DNA of 64,000 bases from Zingiber officinale. Its lineage: Eukaryota; Streptophyta; Magnoliopsida; Zingiberales; Zingiberaceae. The notes under the pieces are model-generated. The model saw only the letters and a program-made list of their open reading frames with translations, was not told the origin of the DNA and did not search any database. Position numbers and translations under genes: made by a program. Positions 33,996 through 47,700 of the stretch are shown in pieces (position 1 is the stretch's first letter; each line of letters opens with the position of its first letter). The DNA lies in contig NC_055987.1 in the NCBI RefSeq assembly GCF_018446385.1, positions 4,051,705 to 4,115,704 on the forward strand, in the 5' to 3' direction.

Positions 33996-36900
33996 CCTCA
34001 ATTAAATTATAGTTTGGATGTATTCTGATACCTGTTCTTGGGGTAGGATTATACCATGAATATTTGAATAACACACACCATTTTATAGATAATGTAGGAT
34101 ATTCAACCTCAACAATTTCCTCAAGTCTACTATAGTAATCAAACTGAGTGTTATTGTTGTTCATAGATCTTTGACGTAAATACCTAAATTATAGGTTAAT
34201 CTACGTGAATCTCGTTGTGCCATGTGGAATTTGAGGCCATTAACATAATAACCATAATAGGCCTTTATTTTATAGAGGGGTCTTGATGCAAGATTTATTA
34301 TCTTATTATCTTACACATTTGATATTCTATGGTCTTTTACCTATAAAAATAGTAAACATTAGGACACTTCTTAATACACATGAACTTAAAATTTTGATAA
34401 ATTCTCTAAATTACATATATTTAAAACTATAATGCAAATTCAGCTTCTAACTTTTTAACTATCTCACTTGCACCCATTGATGAATTTTGTAGATATAGTT
34501 GATGTTCGTACAAGTTGGAAAAGAAGGTAATTTTAAGATAATTGGGATATCAAGTAAAATAATTAAACAGAGGATAAATGTTTGATTAGAGAAGTCAACT
34601 TACTTTAGGTATGGTTTGACCTCTTCACAGTTTAAGAGTATGTATGTGCTTGCAGCATGATATTCTTCTTGGGTTAACCATCTAGAAAGCGATGCACCCA
34701 TTAACTTATAAGGAAACTTGAAAATAGAAAGTATCGATAGGTCTATTAGCTGAGAAACATCATCAGAATTTTTAGGATACTAGGATGTCTTGTTTGCATA
34801 CTATCAACAAAATAATAGGAGCAGAAAAAAATGCTTCTTCAACCAGATAAGCATTATATATTAACCCCTCAACTCTTACTTTGTTACAAACATTATTCTT
34901 TAATTCCCTCAAAAATCATTTGAATGCATACATCCATCTATATTGCACAGGACCTGCTATTTGTACATCGTATGATAAATGTACTGATAAATGTTCCATT
35001 AAATCAGATAAATTGGGTGGAAACATACATTCCAGTTTATATAATATGAGAGAAATGTATGTTTTTAGTTGAAACATATCATCCATCATAATACACATCA
35101 TTGTCAAATCTCTAACAAATAGATTCAATTTTGCGAGTGTTTGCCAAATATTATAAGAAAGTAAATCATAGAAATCTACTGGAATAAGTCTTTGCATGAA
35201 TACATGACAGTCATGACTCTTCATTCCAAACATCTTTATCCTATTCGTATCCATGCATCGAGCCATATTTAAAACATACTTATCTGGAAATTTGATTTCT
35301 TTCAACCAATTATATAAAGTTTGCTTACCATCTTTGTCCAATATATAACAATCTTTTAGAAATCTATTGATTGTTTAATTCTAATGCAACTCTAGTCTGT
35401 TGACTAGTTCTTTTAATTTCTCACATGATTTTTACAGTGTCTTTAGTTCTTCTAGGCACATTCATCATAGTGTTGAAGATATTATCAAAGAAAATTTTCT
35501 CAATATGCATAACATCTAAATTATATCGAATAAGTAGATACTTCCAATATGTCAACTCCAAAAAATACTTCTTTTCTTCCAACCTAACTTACACATCCTA
35601 ACAATGTATTTATAACTTATCGGAACTAAGTTAAAATACTGGTAGAAATTCATAATTATCTATTTGTTCAATAATTTCTTCACCTGAAGCATGGACTGTC
35701 GAGGAGGTTTTTTTATTACAATATTTTTTAGGATTTTTTTTATTTCTCCTGAAAGGGTAATCAATATGTAAAAATTTACGATGATTATCAAACCAAGATA
35801 TCTTTCCACTACAAGGTAATGAAAATACATCAGAATCTGTCATACAGTGTGGGTATGCTAATGTACCAGTTGTGCTCTATCTCAATAATATTGAATATGC
35901 TAGAAAATCACTAATCGTCCATAGGCAGCATGCAATCTACAATTAGTTTTACTTGCAACATCATAAGTAACCGACCCTACATTCCATAGTTCATTCAATC
36001 GGCAATTAAAGGTTGTAAGAAAACATCAATCTTCTCTTTGGGATTGGTTGGATAAAAAATTAGCACGGTAAAAAAATATAAATTCATCTTTCATGAACAT
36101 CCATAGTGGTAAATTATACGGTGTTAATATAACTGGCTAAGATGAATATTGTTGTCCCGATTGACCAAATGACTGAAATCTGTCTACGAAGAGTTTCAAT
36201 CTGACATTACGCGGTTCCATTGAAAAGGAGGGAAATACAGTATCAAGATATTTCCATACAGGAGAATCACAAGGATGACACATAATACCTCCTTCGTGCT
36301 TATGTTCACGATGTCACATTATGTGGCAAGTTGTAGCAAGAGATGCATACAAGTGTTGAAGTCTAGCAGTTAAAGGAAAGTAATACATCACTTTCCAAGC
36401 AATATTTTTCCTTTTCTTCCTTAGTATGTGAGTACGATGATTATAACGAGGGTGAGTATAGATTTTGCATTCACTCAAATCATTGTCTTCATTCCAAAAT
36501 ATCATGCAGTTGTTTATATAATAATCAATCTTCTCTATATGCAAACCTAAATCTTTAATCAATTTTTTATACTGTAAAAACTATCAGTCATTATGTTATC
36601 AGTAGGAAGCAACTCTGATATCGATTGACATATGTCATCATAACATCTTTCTGAAAAATAACAGTAGCTGATAGTTGAGAATGACCAGAGGGAATGTCTT
36701 CCCACACTTCTATTTCACTATCTTTTAACATTTCATATAGTTGTTGATCTTCAGGTGTTGATATTTCATCTATATTGGAGTAATCAACTGTAATATTTAT
36801 TACATCGTGAACCATTGATTGCATTGGAACATCATAAGATGATGATTCATGTACAGTAAAAGTTATACTAGATGATGAATCACCAGAAGGCTCAATTGGT

Positions 36901-37110
36901 TCATACAAATAAGGTTATCTGTGATAGTACCAATTGTAATAATTTAGCACAAAACTATTTCTATATATATGTACTTTCATGGTATCCACATCACGGAAGA
37001 CTCTATTTCTACATTTTGAATGATTACATGAATACCATAACTCAACATCATTTATACATTTTGGATAACTCTTAGAAAATACATTGTCAATCATTCATAC
37101 ATTCATTCAG
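33990..37110 (-). pseudogene. CACTA (En/Spm) TNP2-like transposase, broken
   Basis: Minus-strand frames give the domain order of plant TNP2. A transposase-associated domain has CNHSKCRN and MKVHIYRNSFVLNYYNWYYH (36910-37100). Transposase_21 fragments include PLTARLQHLYASL, CHPCDSPVWKYLD and RFQSFGQSGQQYS (36100-36560). DUF4218 has MKSHDCHVFMQRLIP and EHLSVHLSYDVQIAGPVQYR (34920-35240). DUF4216 has YYSRLEEIVEVEYP, WYNPTPRTG and IHPNYNLIEV (34000-34160). Stops and frameshifts occur throughout, so no enzyme is made. TNP2 would cut at CACTA ends. The right end of the element is recognisable at 39814, and the left end is lost next to the copia remnant. Confidence 0.85.
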
Positions 37111-38148
37111 TAATAAAATCATCTCTAATAAATTCATTTTCTAATCAATTATACATCCAAGATTTGTTCATATACATTGTCACCTAATAAAAATATAATT
37201 TAAAACACTATTAAACTTGTACAATTTGATTTAAGCTTAAGTACAACAATCAAATATAAAATAGGAATTAAGGAAACTTTAGTTCTTTCAGATGATACTA
37301 CAAATTCTTGTCCATTTGAAATTTCAATAGAACACTTGTCCTAGGTTGCTCGCACTTAGTTACACCCATTACACAAGCATGTGCATCTCCAAATTAGTTA
37401 ATATGCCGAGAACTATGTAACTTAATCACTTAACATGTTTAATACTCATATTATTAAAATCAAGATGTCAACTATCTAAAGCATAAATTTACACAAGCAT
37501 AACAATTACCATAAAGCATAACAATTATCATAAAACATATATGTACTATTAACCTACAAATCACCATCAAGATGTCAACTATTTAATATAGAATATATGT
37601 AAATGTATTGTTTAAGAAATTATACCTAAAGAGAGTAGTCTAATAAAAAAAGAGTAGCAGATGCAATACACTACAAAATAAAAAACAAAAATACCTAAAA
37701 TTTAACAGAAACAATCACAACAAAAAAATATAATTAAAATTAGTTAGAAATTTAGCAAAATGTTGATAATCGTACAAGCTCCCAACTGCGAGCTAGAGGC
37801 CGAGCATGCAGCCAACTATATCTAACAGGTGGTGGTCGGCCACGCGACCAGTCGCATCCAACAGGTGGTAGCTAACCACACTGCTAATAGTTGGTGGCCA
37901 ACAGCCTGGCAGCCAACAGCTGGCAACCAACAACTGGCGGTTGAACATGTGTAAAGTTGTTGGACACACTACTAGCACGCGACTGGCGGTCGGATATACC
38001 GTCAACCGTGTGCTAGTGAACTACACAACCGCCAACACGCGGCTGGCTGGCAGAAACGCCACCACGCTTGGCAGCATGTACACCGGCAGGCGCTAAAGAC
38101 TAGGAAAAGAGGTAAAAAAAATGAGGGAAGAAGATTTCCTAGAGAAAA
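37111..38148 (-). other. CACTA 5' region upstream of TNP2
   Basis: AT-rich (37111-37740), then a GC-richer block with repeated GGTGGTCGGCCAC / CAACAGCTGGCAACC words (37780-38100). It lies between the transposase gene and the element's terminal repeats and continues beyond the solo LTR at 39453. No coding gene was recognised. Confidence 0.45.
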
Positions 38149-39452
38149 TGTTGGATCGAGATGTGCTAGAGGAGGGGGTGAATAACACTCGCGACTTCGT
38201 GCTTGTTTAAATACTTTCAAGAGATAAGACAATGGAATAAAGAAAGACAGAAACAATGCAATCGTGAACACACCATGATTTACTTCGTTCGGAGCCTATG
38301 ACAACTCTTACTCCTAGGCTCGCATGTGAGAGTGCTTTCGATGGTCAATCACTAATTGAATGGAAAATTACAAGTACAATTTCAACTTAAGTACATGCAA
38401 TTAAAATGTAAACAATACCAACAACTTGAAGAATCAAAGCTTTAGCATCAGTCATCGTCAGAGCAGCTTTCGGGTGTCGTAGAAGCTTTTCATAGCAGGG
38501 CACAGAAGCATAAGATGCTTAGAATGTTGTTCTTGTGCCACTGGTCAAAGCCTTCTTTTATAGCCCATTCTGAGTGCCTAGAGCACCTCCTGGGTGCCTG
38601 GACTGTGCTGATGTGGCGTGCTCTGTTTGAACCTTGATCTCAAAAATTATCTACCTTCGGGCGCCCAGACCAACCCCAGGTGCCCAGACCACCCCGGGCA
38701 CCCAGACCACCCCCGAGCGCCCGAACCGTGACATAGGCCTATCCAATCAATGCGCTCTAGCTTGGCAAACAGATCAAACTTTAGCGGTCCAGGTGCCTAG
38801 AGCACTTCCAGGTGTCCAGACTGCCAAGGCGCCTGGCCAGGCACCTTGCCAGGGCGCCCCTTTGTTGAGGCATCCCGGGCGGCTGGACCATCATTTTTCT
38901 AGCTTCCACTTTTTGCAAAACAAGGTTAGTCCAGACAATAATATTTAAAGAAAGACAAGTTTTGACAACCTTTGGATTGTTCGATCTTGATTTTGAATTT
39001 TGCTGAAACTCTAGGTTGGACCGACATATACTGTTTCCTCTTCAAGGAACGCATCTTCATCTACTCCTCTTAGGAGAAATTACCTTTTGCCAGATTAATC
39101 CTCCAGACTATCTGGACTTTTGCTCAATGTTTGAGACTTCAGGACTTCATGCCAGATGTCCGCTCCATGACCTGTCCAGTATTCCACCTGGTGTCCACGA
39201 TCCCTTGGATTTTCACTTGGAATCCTCGACTCTAGGATTTTGGCCAAAGTCCTCGACCCACCAAGACTTCGTTCAGTCCCCCGGACCAAGACTTCATTTC
39301 CTAACCATAGTTAAGACTTTCCTTTGTCTAAAATCACTTAGTACTTTCCTGCACACTTAGTTTAACTTGATAGATCACAAGACAACTTAATTTTGAACCC
39401 TTTGATATTATCAAAACACAGGTTCGATCGTCTGGTGCTCCCTGCACCAACA
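38149..39452 (-). mobile_element. Solo LTR of a copia-type element inserted in the CACTA element
   Basis: In minus sense it runs TGTTGGTGCAGGGAGCACCA to CTCGATCCAACA, 1304 bp, without PBS, PPT or internal region on either side. The flanks are GAAAA (38144-38148) and GGAAA (39453-39457), a 5-bp duplication with one mismatch. Inside (38655-38735) lies a GC-rich minisatellite of GGCGCCCAGACC-like words. Solo LTRs arise by recombination between the two LTRs of a full element. Confidence 0.75.
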
Positions 39453-39814
39453 GGAAACACTGCCGGAGAGAAGTCACACTACCGAAGATGAGTCATGTTG
39501 CCGGAGAGGAAAGAAGGGCACGGGTGCCCTAATAATTTTGAGATTCCCGACAGAATCCTATTTCCGTCAGGAATTCCTGACAAAATCCTATTTCCATTGG
39601 GAATTCCTAATATAATCCTATTTTTGTAGGTAATTACTAACAGAATATAGAATTCTATCAGTAATTCCTGATGAAAATAGGATTCCATCGGGAATCCTGA
39701 AAAAAAATTTGATTTTTGATGAAAGTTGATTTCCATTGGTAATATCGAATAAATACTGATGGAATAATATTTCATCAGTATATTCCATCAGTAAACTAGG
39801 AAATTTTTGTAGTG
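39453..39814 (-). repeat. Right terminal region of the CACTA element
   Basis: Read inward from 39814 it begins CACTACAAAAATTTCC, followed by many short subterminal words such as CTGATGGAATA, CCATCAGTA and GGAATTCCTGA in both orientations. This is typical of CACTA transposase-binding ends. The 3 bases outside are ACC. The partner end was not found. Confidence 0.75.
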
Positions 39815-39867
39815 ACCATTGATCTTATCTAAAAGCTAACTAGATGAGCGGTCGGTGAGCTGGTTCA

Positions 39868-42424
39868 TGTTGGTTGCTACTCGGAAAACCTAGAGGTTCC
39901 ACTGTACAAAAATTTTGTACAAAGGTCTGAACCTTTTCCTAGCTACCATGTGTTCTTTTAAATTAAATTTTGGATCGCCTGCGGAACTTAACACGTTTGA
40001 TCCAAAACTTAATCTATTTGTTCTTTTAGGTTTTGACTTGGATCTCCTGCGGAACTTAACACGTTCGACCCAAATCACCTTAAGTTATTAATTCCATTAA
40101 ATATTAATTTCCATAATTGGTTCCCAGTACTGACGTGGCGAGGCACACGACCTTCTTGGATATGGGAGCAACCACCACCGACTAGACAAAACCTTTTATA
40201 GAAAGCTAATACTTAATTTCCTAAAATAACTTTAGGTTAACCGAAAAGAACAATCAAATCACAAGGAAAAGAAAAACAAAAGAACACTATATCGAAAACG
40301 AATTCGAAACTCTAGAATCATATGCCTCTTGTATTTAGTATTATTTCCATAAATAACTAGCATGATGCGGAAAGGAAAAATTACTAGTTATACCTTCTAA
40401 AAGACCTCTTGATCTTCTACCGTATTCCTCTTCTAACCTCGGACGTTGTGTGGGCAACGATCTTCCGAGATGAGAACCACCAAGCACCTTCTTCTTCTTT
40501 GCAAGTTTCGGCCACCACAATTCTCCAAGAGAAGTAGAGGTCCGGCCACCACCACCAAGCTCCAAGGGATGCAAGAAACAAAACCACCTTTCTCTCCTTC
40601 TTCTCCTAGCTAGAACCGGCCACCATCAAGAGCTCCAAGAGATGTTGCCGCCGGCCATAAGAAGAAGAGAAGAGGAAGAAGCTAGGGCCGGCCACCAAGG
40701 AGGAAAAGAGAGGAGAAGAATAATAGAGTTGATCACCCATGAAGGCACCTCTACCCCCTCTTTTATAATCCTTGGTCTTGGCAAATAAGGAAATTTAATT
40801 AAAAACTTCCTTAATTCTTTTGCCATGAAAAAGAAAAATTTATTTAATTAAAAATAATTATCCTCTTCTCAATATACATGGTCGGCCACCATCAAGCTAT
40901 AAACAAGGAGAATTTTAATTAATTAAAACTTCCTAATTTGTCTCCAGAAATTTATAAAAAATTTCTCCAATAATTTTCCCTTCATGGTGGTTAATAAAAA
41001 GGAAATTTTATAAATTAAAATTCTTCTTTTAAACATGTGGATAATTTCCAAAAGGAAAGTTATCTCTTAAAAATTAAAATCTCTTTTCAATCTACAAATA
41101 AGGAAAGATATCAAATCTTTTCTTAATCTTTTGTAGAAACTAATAAAAGAGAATATTTAATTTTTAAACTTCTCTTTTAAATTATTATCATGGTTAAAAA
41201 GAAAATTTTTTCTTAAAAATAAAATCTCCTTTCAATCTACAAATAAGGAAAGATTTCAAATCTTTTCTTAATCTTTTGTAGAAAGCTTTTAAAAGGAAAG
41301 ATTTAATTTTTAAACTCTCTTTTAAAACTATGATATCCACATAAGAAATAATTTTAATAAAAAATCCTTTTTAATATGATGTGGCCGGCCACCTAAGCTT
41401 GGGCTTCAAGCTATTGGCCGGCCACCTTAGCCCTAAGCTTGAGCTTCAAGCTTAGCTTGGTCGGCCCCTATTGGTTGAGTAAGAAGGTGGGTATGTGGTG
41501 GGTATAAATCTCTATATACAAGAGGCTACGATAGGGCCCGAGAGGAGGAATTGGTTTTGGTCCGATAAAATTAAGCATCCCGTGCTCGCTCGAACACACA
41601 ACTTAATTTTATCAATAATAATTCATTCCACTAGAGAACTATTATTGAACTACCGCACCAATCCCAAATTACATTTTGGGCTCCTTCTTATCATGAGTGT
41701 GTTAGTCTCCCTGTGTTTAAGATATCGAATGTCCACTAATTAAGTGAGTTACTGACAACTCATTTAATTAATATCTTAGTCCAAGAGTAGTACCACTCAA
41801 CCTTATCATCATGTCGGACTAGGTCCACCTGCAGGGTTTAACATGACAATCCTTATGAGCTCCTCTTGAGGACATTATCAACCTATTATCTCTAGGACAC
41901 AGTTTCCTTCTATAATCAACAACACACACTATAAGTGATACCATTTCCCAACTTATCGGGCTTATTGATTCATCGAACTAAATCTCACCCATTGATAAAT
42001 TAAAGAAATAAATATCAAATATATGTGCTTATTTTTATATTAGGATTAAGAGCACACACTTCCATAATAACCGAGGTCTTTGTTTCTTTATAAAATCAGT
42101 ATAAAAGAAACGACCTCAAATGGTCCTACTCAATACACTCTAAGTGTATTAGTGTAATTATACAGTCAAGATAAACTGATACCTAATTACACTACGACCT
42201 TCTAATGGTTTGTTCCTTTCCATTTTGGTCGTGAGCTACTGTTTATAATTTATAAGGTACTGATAACATGATCCTCTGTGTGTGACACCACACACCATGT
42301 TATCTACAATATAAATTAATTGAACAATTACATTTATCATAAATGTAGACATTTGACCAATGTGATTCTTATTACTAGATAAATGTTTATACCAAAAGCT
42401 AGGCTTTTAGTATACACCCTAACA
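39868..42424 (-). repeat. 3' LTR of Angela copy 2
   Basis: 2557 bp, TG...CA bounded. A purine-rich PPT lies immediately inside (AGTGGGAGAT in minus sense, 42425-42434). It is uninterrupted at the site where the other LTR carries the Tat element (CAAGGGATGCAAG at about 40563). Confidence 0.92.
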
Positions 42425-45400
42425 ATCTCCCACTTATACTAAAAGACTAAGCTGCCATATCTGCTGCCATACATCTGATTCCTGACCCTTCAACGTGTCC
42501 ATCAAAAGCTCTTGCCTTAAGGACCTCGGTGGAAGGATCTATAGGTCATCACCTGATGCAATCTAGGCAGCAACAACTTCTCCTCGTTTATACGATTTCT
42601 CGTATTGGGTGGTACTTGCGCTCTATTGTGTTTACTTGCCTTTATAGACTTATGGTTTCTTCGAGTTTGCTACTGCACCAACATTATTACAATAAATTGT
42701 AATAATCTTTGGACAAACCAGAAATCATATCTAAGTTTATCTTGAGATTATTGAGTCATTCAGCTTTTATAGCTACCTCAGAGGCTTGCCATATACTAAG
42801 CTTCTATGGTGGAGTTTAGAAAAACACCTATGCTTATCACTCTTCCATAGTTATGACTTTACCTCCTAAAGTAAACACAAAACCCCGAGGTTGACTTATT
42901 ATTGTCCCTATCCGATTGGAAGTCAAAATCCATGCAACCCACAAGGACTAAATTAACTGCCTTGTAAGCTAGCATATAATCTCTAGTGCCTCTAAGGTAC
43001 TACAATATATGCTTTACTGCAGTCCACTGTCCTTGTCTAGGCTTACTTTGATATCTGCTAACTATGCCTTTGGCAAAACAGATTTCTGATCTCGTACATA
43101 GCATACATTAGGCTTCTAACAGCCGTAGCATAAAAAACTGCCTTTATTTCCTTTATCTCCTTTGATGTCTACAGAGACATATCTTTAGATAAAGTTACTC
43201 CATCCTGAAAAGGTAAGAAACCTTTCTTGGAGTTTTGTATGCTTAAAACGAACAAGGATTTTTCCGATGTATGAAGCTTGGGGTAAGTAAAATATTCTTT
43301 TCTTGCGATCCCTTATTACTTTGATCTCAAGAATATATACATTCTCCCAAGTCCTTTATATCGAATTGTTTGGACAACCATACCCTTACTTCTGACAACA
43401 TTTTGATATTGTTTCCAACTACCAAAAATGTTATCTAAGTATAGTACAAAAATACCACCACGTTTCCATCACATCTTTTGTATACACAAGACTTATCCAG
43501 TTACTAAATAAATCCATAGATCTGGATTACTTTGATAAACCGAATGTTCCAAGACCTTGAAGCTTTGCCTCAGTCCATAGACTGATTGAGCTTACACAAG
43601 ATGCTCTTAGCCCTTTGCAATGAACCCTTCTGGTTGCTTTATATGGATGCTTTCTTCAAAACTTCCATTAAGGAATGCTGTCTTGACATCCTCTTGCCAA
43701 ATAGATAAAAGAATCCGGATAGACTTAAGCATGACTACCAGTGAAAAAGTTTCCTTTTTCATCAAGCCTTGCTTTGAAAGTTACTACCTTCCTGTCTATC
43801 CCTCTTTTCCTATTATAGACCTTTTTATACCCAACGGCTTTTACACCATTTGGTGATTCTACAAGCTTCCAGATTTTATTAGAATACATATATTCTAATT
43901 CTTTTATTCATTACTCTTTGCCAAGATGCTGCATCTTTATCTTAGAGTGTTTCGTCATATGTCCGGAGATCAGGTTCATGTCCTCCAGGGATCGAGTCCA
44001 AAAACTCTCCCAAAACATGAATCTTTTTAGGTTGCCTAACAACCCTCCCACTACGACAAGGCACTTTCTGCAATTGTGTATCATTTGTGATACGTGTTGC
44101 AGTTTCCTTGTGGTATCTCATCTTGTACAGTTGGTACTAGATTAGACATGCCTTTTATTATTTCCTTAAGAACAAATTTTCTTATAGGCACATGGTTTAT
44201 TACATAGTCATTTTCTAAAAATCGGTCATTGATGCTAACAATGACCTTCTGATTTTTAAGACTATAAACCTACTTTCATTTCACTAGGATAACCCACAAA
44301 CAAGTGAATTCCTGTCCAACTTATCATTGTCTCTCTTCTGCATATGTGCTGGACTACCCGAATCCGAATATGCTTCGAAATAGGCTTATGCCTATTCAGC
44401 AATTCTATATGAGTAGAGAGTTCTGACTTTAGAAGGTACTATATTCACTCCTGTTTCCAGAGTATATCCTTAAAATGATAACTCATCAATCTACTTATTT
44501 CCATAAGAGTCCTATACCTTCCTTTTCCTACACCATTCTGTTGGGGTGTACCAGGTGCAGTTAGTTGGGATTGAATCCCTACTTCTGATAAATGACTCCT
44601 AAATTCTCCCAAGAGGTACTTGCCACTACGATCTTACCGTAGTGTCTTGATACTTTTACTTTGCCGTTTCTCCACATCAGCCTCGTATTCTTTGAACTAA
44701 TCAAAGCACTTAGACTTGCGGCACATCAAGTAAATATATCCGTATCTCAAATAGTTGTCTATAAAATAGATGAAATATTTGAAACAACCTCTTGCATGGA
44801 TGCTCATAGGATCACACAAATCAGAATGAACTAATTCCAATATATCTTTGATTCCTTACCCCTTAGACTTAAAAGCTTCTTGGTTATTTTTCCTTCCAAG
44901 TAAGACTCGTAGGTTGGAAAGATTTCCACTACTAATGAACCCAAAAGTTCATCAGCTACCAATGAATCCTACTTGAGTTAATATAACCTAGCCTTAGAAG
45001 CCAAAGATATAATTGGTTCATTTTCGAAGGTTACTTTCTCTTAAAGTTAGAAGATGTGTTACTAATTTCCATTTGTTGCGTCATGGGAGTTATTGGATTA
45101 TAAATTGTCAACCAACATACCAGAATAGATAACTTGTCTATTTTTCTTGATAACAACTTTGTTATCAAAATAGACACAATATCTATTCTATAATAGTTTA
45201 GAAACTGAAATCAGGTTCTTTCTAAACTTAGTATGTAAAGACAATTCCTAATAATCCAAATTTTATTCCTATTAGAGAATAAACCTCTCCCACTACAACA
45301 GCTGCTACTTTTGCAGTAGTGCCCATGTGGACGGTGTTTTTTATTTTCATTTAGTTGTCGGGTTTCCTGGAACCCTGCAATGAATTGCAGACATGATCAG

Positions 45401-45450
45401 TGGCTCCCATATCTACACACCAGGTACCGGTAGATAACTCCACTAAACAT
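42425..45450 (-). pseudogene. Copia pol remnant (PR-IN-RT-RH), broken
   Basis: Minus-strand frames give PR with VDMGATDHVCNSLQGS (about 45370-45420; the usual DSGA triad is DMGA). Integrase pieces follow at 44500-45100. RT has DVKTAFLNG and a damaged LYLDN instead of YVDD (43400-43700). An RNase H piece has SDRDNNKSTSGF-like sequence (42840-42930). Order PR-IN-RT-RH is that of Ty1/copia. Every domain is broken by stops. Confidence 0.75.
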
Positions 45451-46984
45451 GTATCAACTAATGAATAAAATACACCTATATTGTTCTTAGTTCTAAGAGG
45501 ACAGTCTACCTTAATGTCCAAATTCTATTTCCAATCACATATAATTGGGACCACTAAGTCTATCCTAAAGTATATCAGCTAGGGATTGACCATCTTCTTA
45601 AGAATCACAAAAATATTTGGTTAAGACCAACTCCTTAAAAATCCCCATGAATTTTGTATGCCACGTTAGTGTGGACGTATACAAATTCAAAGAGGAAATT
45701 TTATCATTTAATTTTATTATCTCGTCAACCTTACTTTATGACGAATAAAATTAATAGTTGGTCTATCTTTAATCAAATATTTGGTCAAGACTCAAAATTT
45801 AAAATAATATTGATTCCTCTAACAATACTATTTAAATTTACCAACACCTCAAAACACCGTGAATTTTGCATGCCACGTTAGTGTGGACGTATACAAAATC
45901 AACATTTGTAAGAGGAGGGTTTTACCCATTAACTATCTTGTCAACGTAACTTTATGACAAATAAAATTATCTCAAACACCGTTAATTTTGTATGCCACGT
46001 TAGTGTGGACGTATACAAAATCAATCATTTGTAAGAGGGGTTTTAACCCTTTAATTTTATTATCTTGTCAACCTAGTTTTATGACAAATTAATAGTTGGT
46101 TTCATTTGGTCACACAAATAATAGCAGTGACTCCGATGGGGAGGATACTATTAGATGTGTCTAAGTGTATACCATTACTTGACACTAAGTCCATTAATAA
46201 GATTATGCCCCTTCCGTTGGGGAAGATCACACGCTCTTAATTAACTTCCTATAGTCATCCAAAAATGGAAGTCTATTCTAGTGATCCGCAAACAAGCTCA
46301 TCCGTTATGGAGGAAGACACTCAGAGCCAACGCGCAAGCTTGTTTGCATCACTTACAAACCAGTAATGGAGACCATGGGATTTACTTAAAAATCCCTCTC
46401 CCACTTAGTTATTTATTAATGAGGAATTTTAACTATGCTAGCCTACTAAAACTTGTAAACTAACATGCACACACAGCACAATATAAAAGCAATAAATAGA
46501 AAATCTAATTTTCAACTATTATGACTTTTATCTCTAGTTGTCCTCCGTGTGTTGTCATCCCAAGCTGCTGCCATATTTGACCACCGCCACCGGGTTTAGC
46601 TGTCGCATCCATCTTGCTCCTTGTTCCGCTGCGCCTCTGGTCCTTAGAAGGTTCCACGCTTTGCAAGATTCGATCCGCGACATAAATAGAATTTTACAAT
46701 TTTGATCCTATATTCCATAAATGGAATGTACATGTATCTAGATCAAAAATAAAATCCTAATAAAACTAAATACAGCTCCTGCTGTATTTTATAATACAAT
46801 CATGCACACACATATAAATGCCCTTGACATGTCCAAGGGTCCAATCACATACATAAAACTATAATCCATAATAGTTGGATCCTGCATTCACAAAGTTAGC
46901 ACATCCTACTATTATCCTGCCTAAATTATGTATGACATGTGCATAATTAAACTAATACCAAATACACAGAGGCAAAACCCTAGC
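45451..46984 (-). other. Non-coding leader replacing gag in Angela copy 2
   Basis: Between the PBS and PR, where gag should lie, there is no frame with gag motifs or a CCHC knuckle. Three ~125-210-bp spaced repeats with the GCCACGTTAGTGTGG hairpin core are at about 45655, 45870 and 45995. A PPT-like AAGTGGGAGAGGG occurs in minus sense at about 46395-46410. The same layout is in copy 1. Confidence 0.6.
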
Positions 46985-46994
46985 TCTGATACCA
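46985..46994 (-). other. Primer binding site of Angela copy 2
   Basis: Minus strand TGGTATCAGAGC, directly inside the 5' LTR boundary, as in copy 1. Confidence 0.88.
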
Positions 46995-46996
46995 AT

Positions 46997-47700
46997 TGTT
47001 GGTTGCTACTCGGAAAACCTAGAGGTTCCACTGTACAAAAATTTTGTACAAAGGTCTGAACCTTTTCCTAGCTACCATGTGTTCTTTTAAATTAAATTTT
47101 GGATCGCCTGCGGAACTTAACACGTTTGATCCAAAACTTAATCTATTTGTTCTTTTAGGTTTTGACTTGGATCTCCTGCGGAACTTAACACGTTCGACCC
47201 AAATCACCTTAAGTTATTAATTCCATTAAATATTAATTTCCATAATTGGTTCCCAGTACTGACGTGGCGAGGCACACGGCCTTCTTGGATATGGGAGCAA
47301 CCACCACCGACTAGACAAAACATTTTATAGAAAGCTAATACTTAATTTCCTAAAATAACTTTAGGTTAACCGAAAAGAACAATCAAATCACAAGGAAAAG
47401 AAAAACAAAAGAACACTATATCGAAAACGAATTCGAAACTCTAGAATCATATGCCTCTTGTATTTAGTATTATTTCCATAAATAACTAGCATGATGCGGA
47501 AAGGAAAAATTACTAGTTATACCTTCTAAAAGACCTCTTGATCTTCTACCGTATTCCTCTTCTAACCTCGGACGTTGTGTGGGCAACGATCTTCCGAGAT
47601 GAGAACCACCAAGCACCTTCTTCTTCTTTGCAAGTTTCGGCCACCACAATTCTCCAAGAGAAGTAGAGGTCCGGCCACCACCACCAAGCTCCAAGGGATG
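46997..47700 (-). repeat. 5' LTR of Angela copy 2, left part
   Basis: Matches 39868-40572 with only two differences seen by eye (for example CACACGG versus CACACGA). It ends in GGATG, the target duplicated by the Tat insertion. Confidence 0.92.

Noticed and set aside
37671-37690. CACTACAAAATAAA as a possible second CACTA end
   Set aside because: It would exclude the transposase from the element, no subterminal repeats lie next to it and no matching 3-bp duplication was found.
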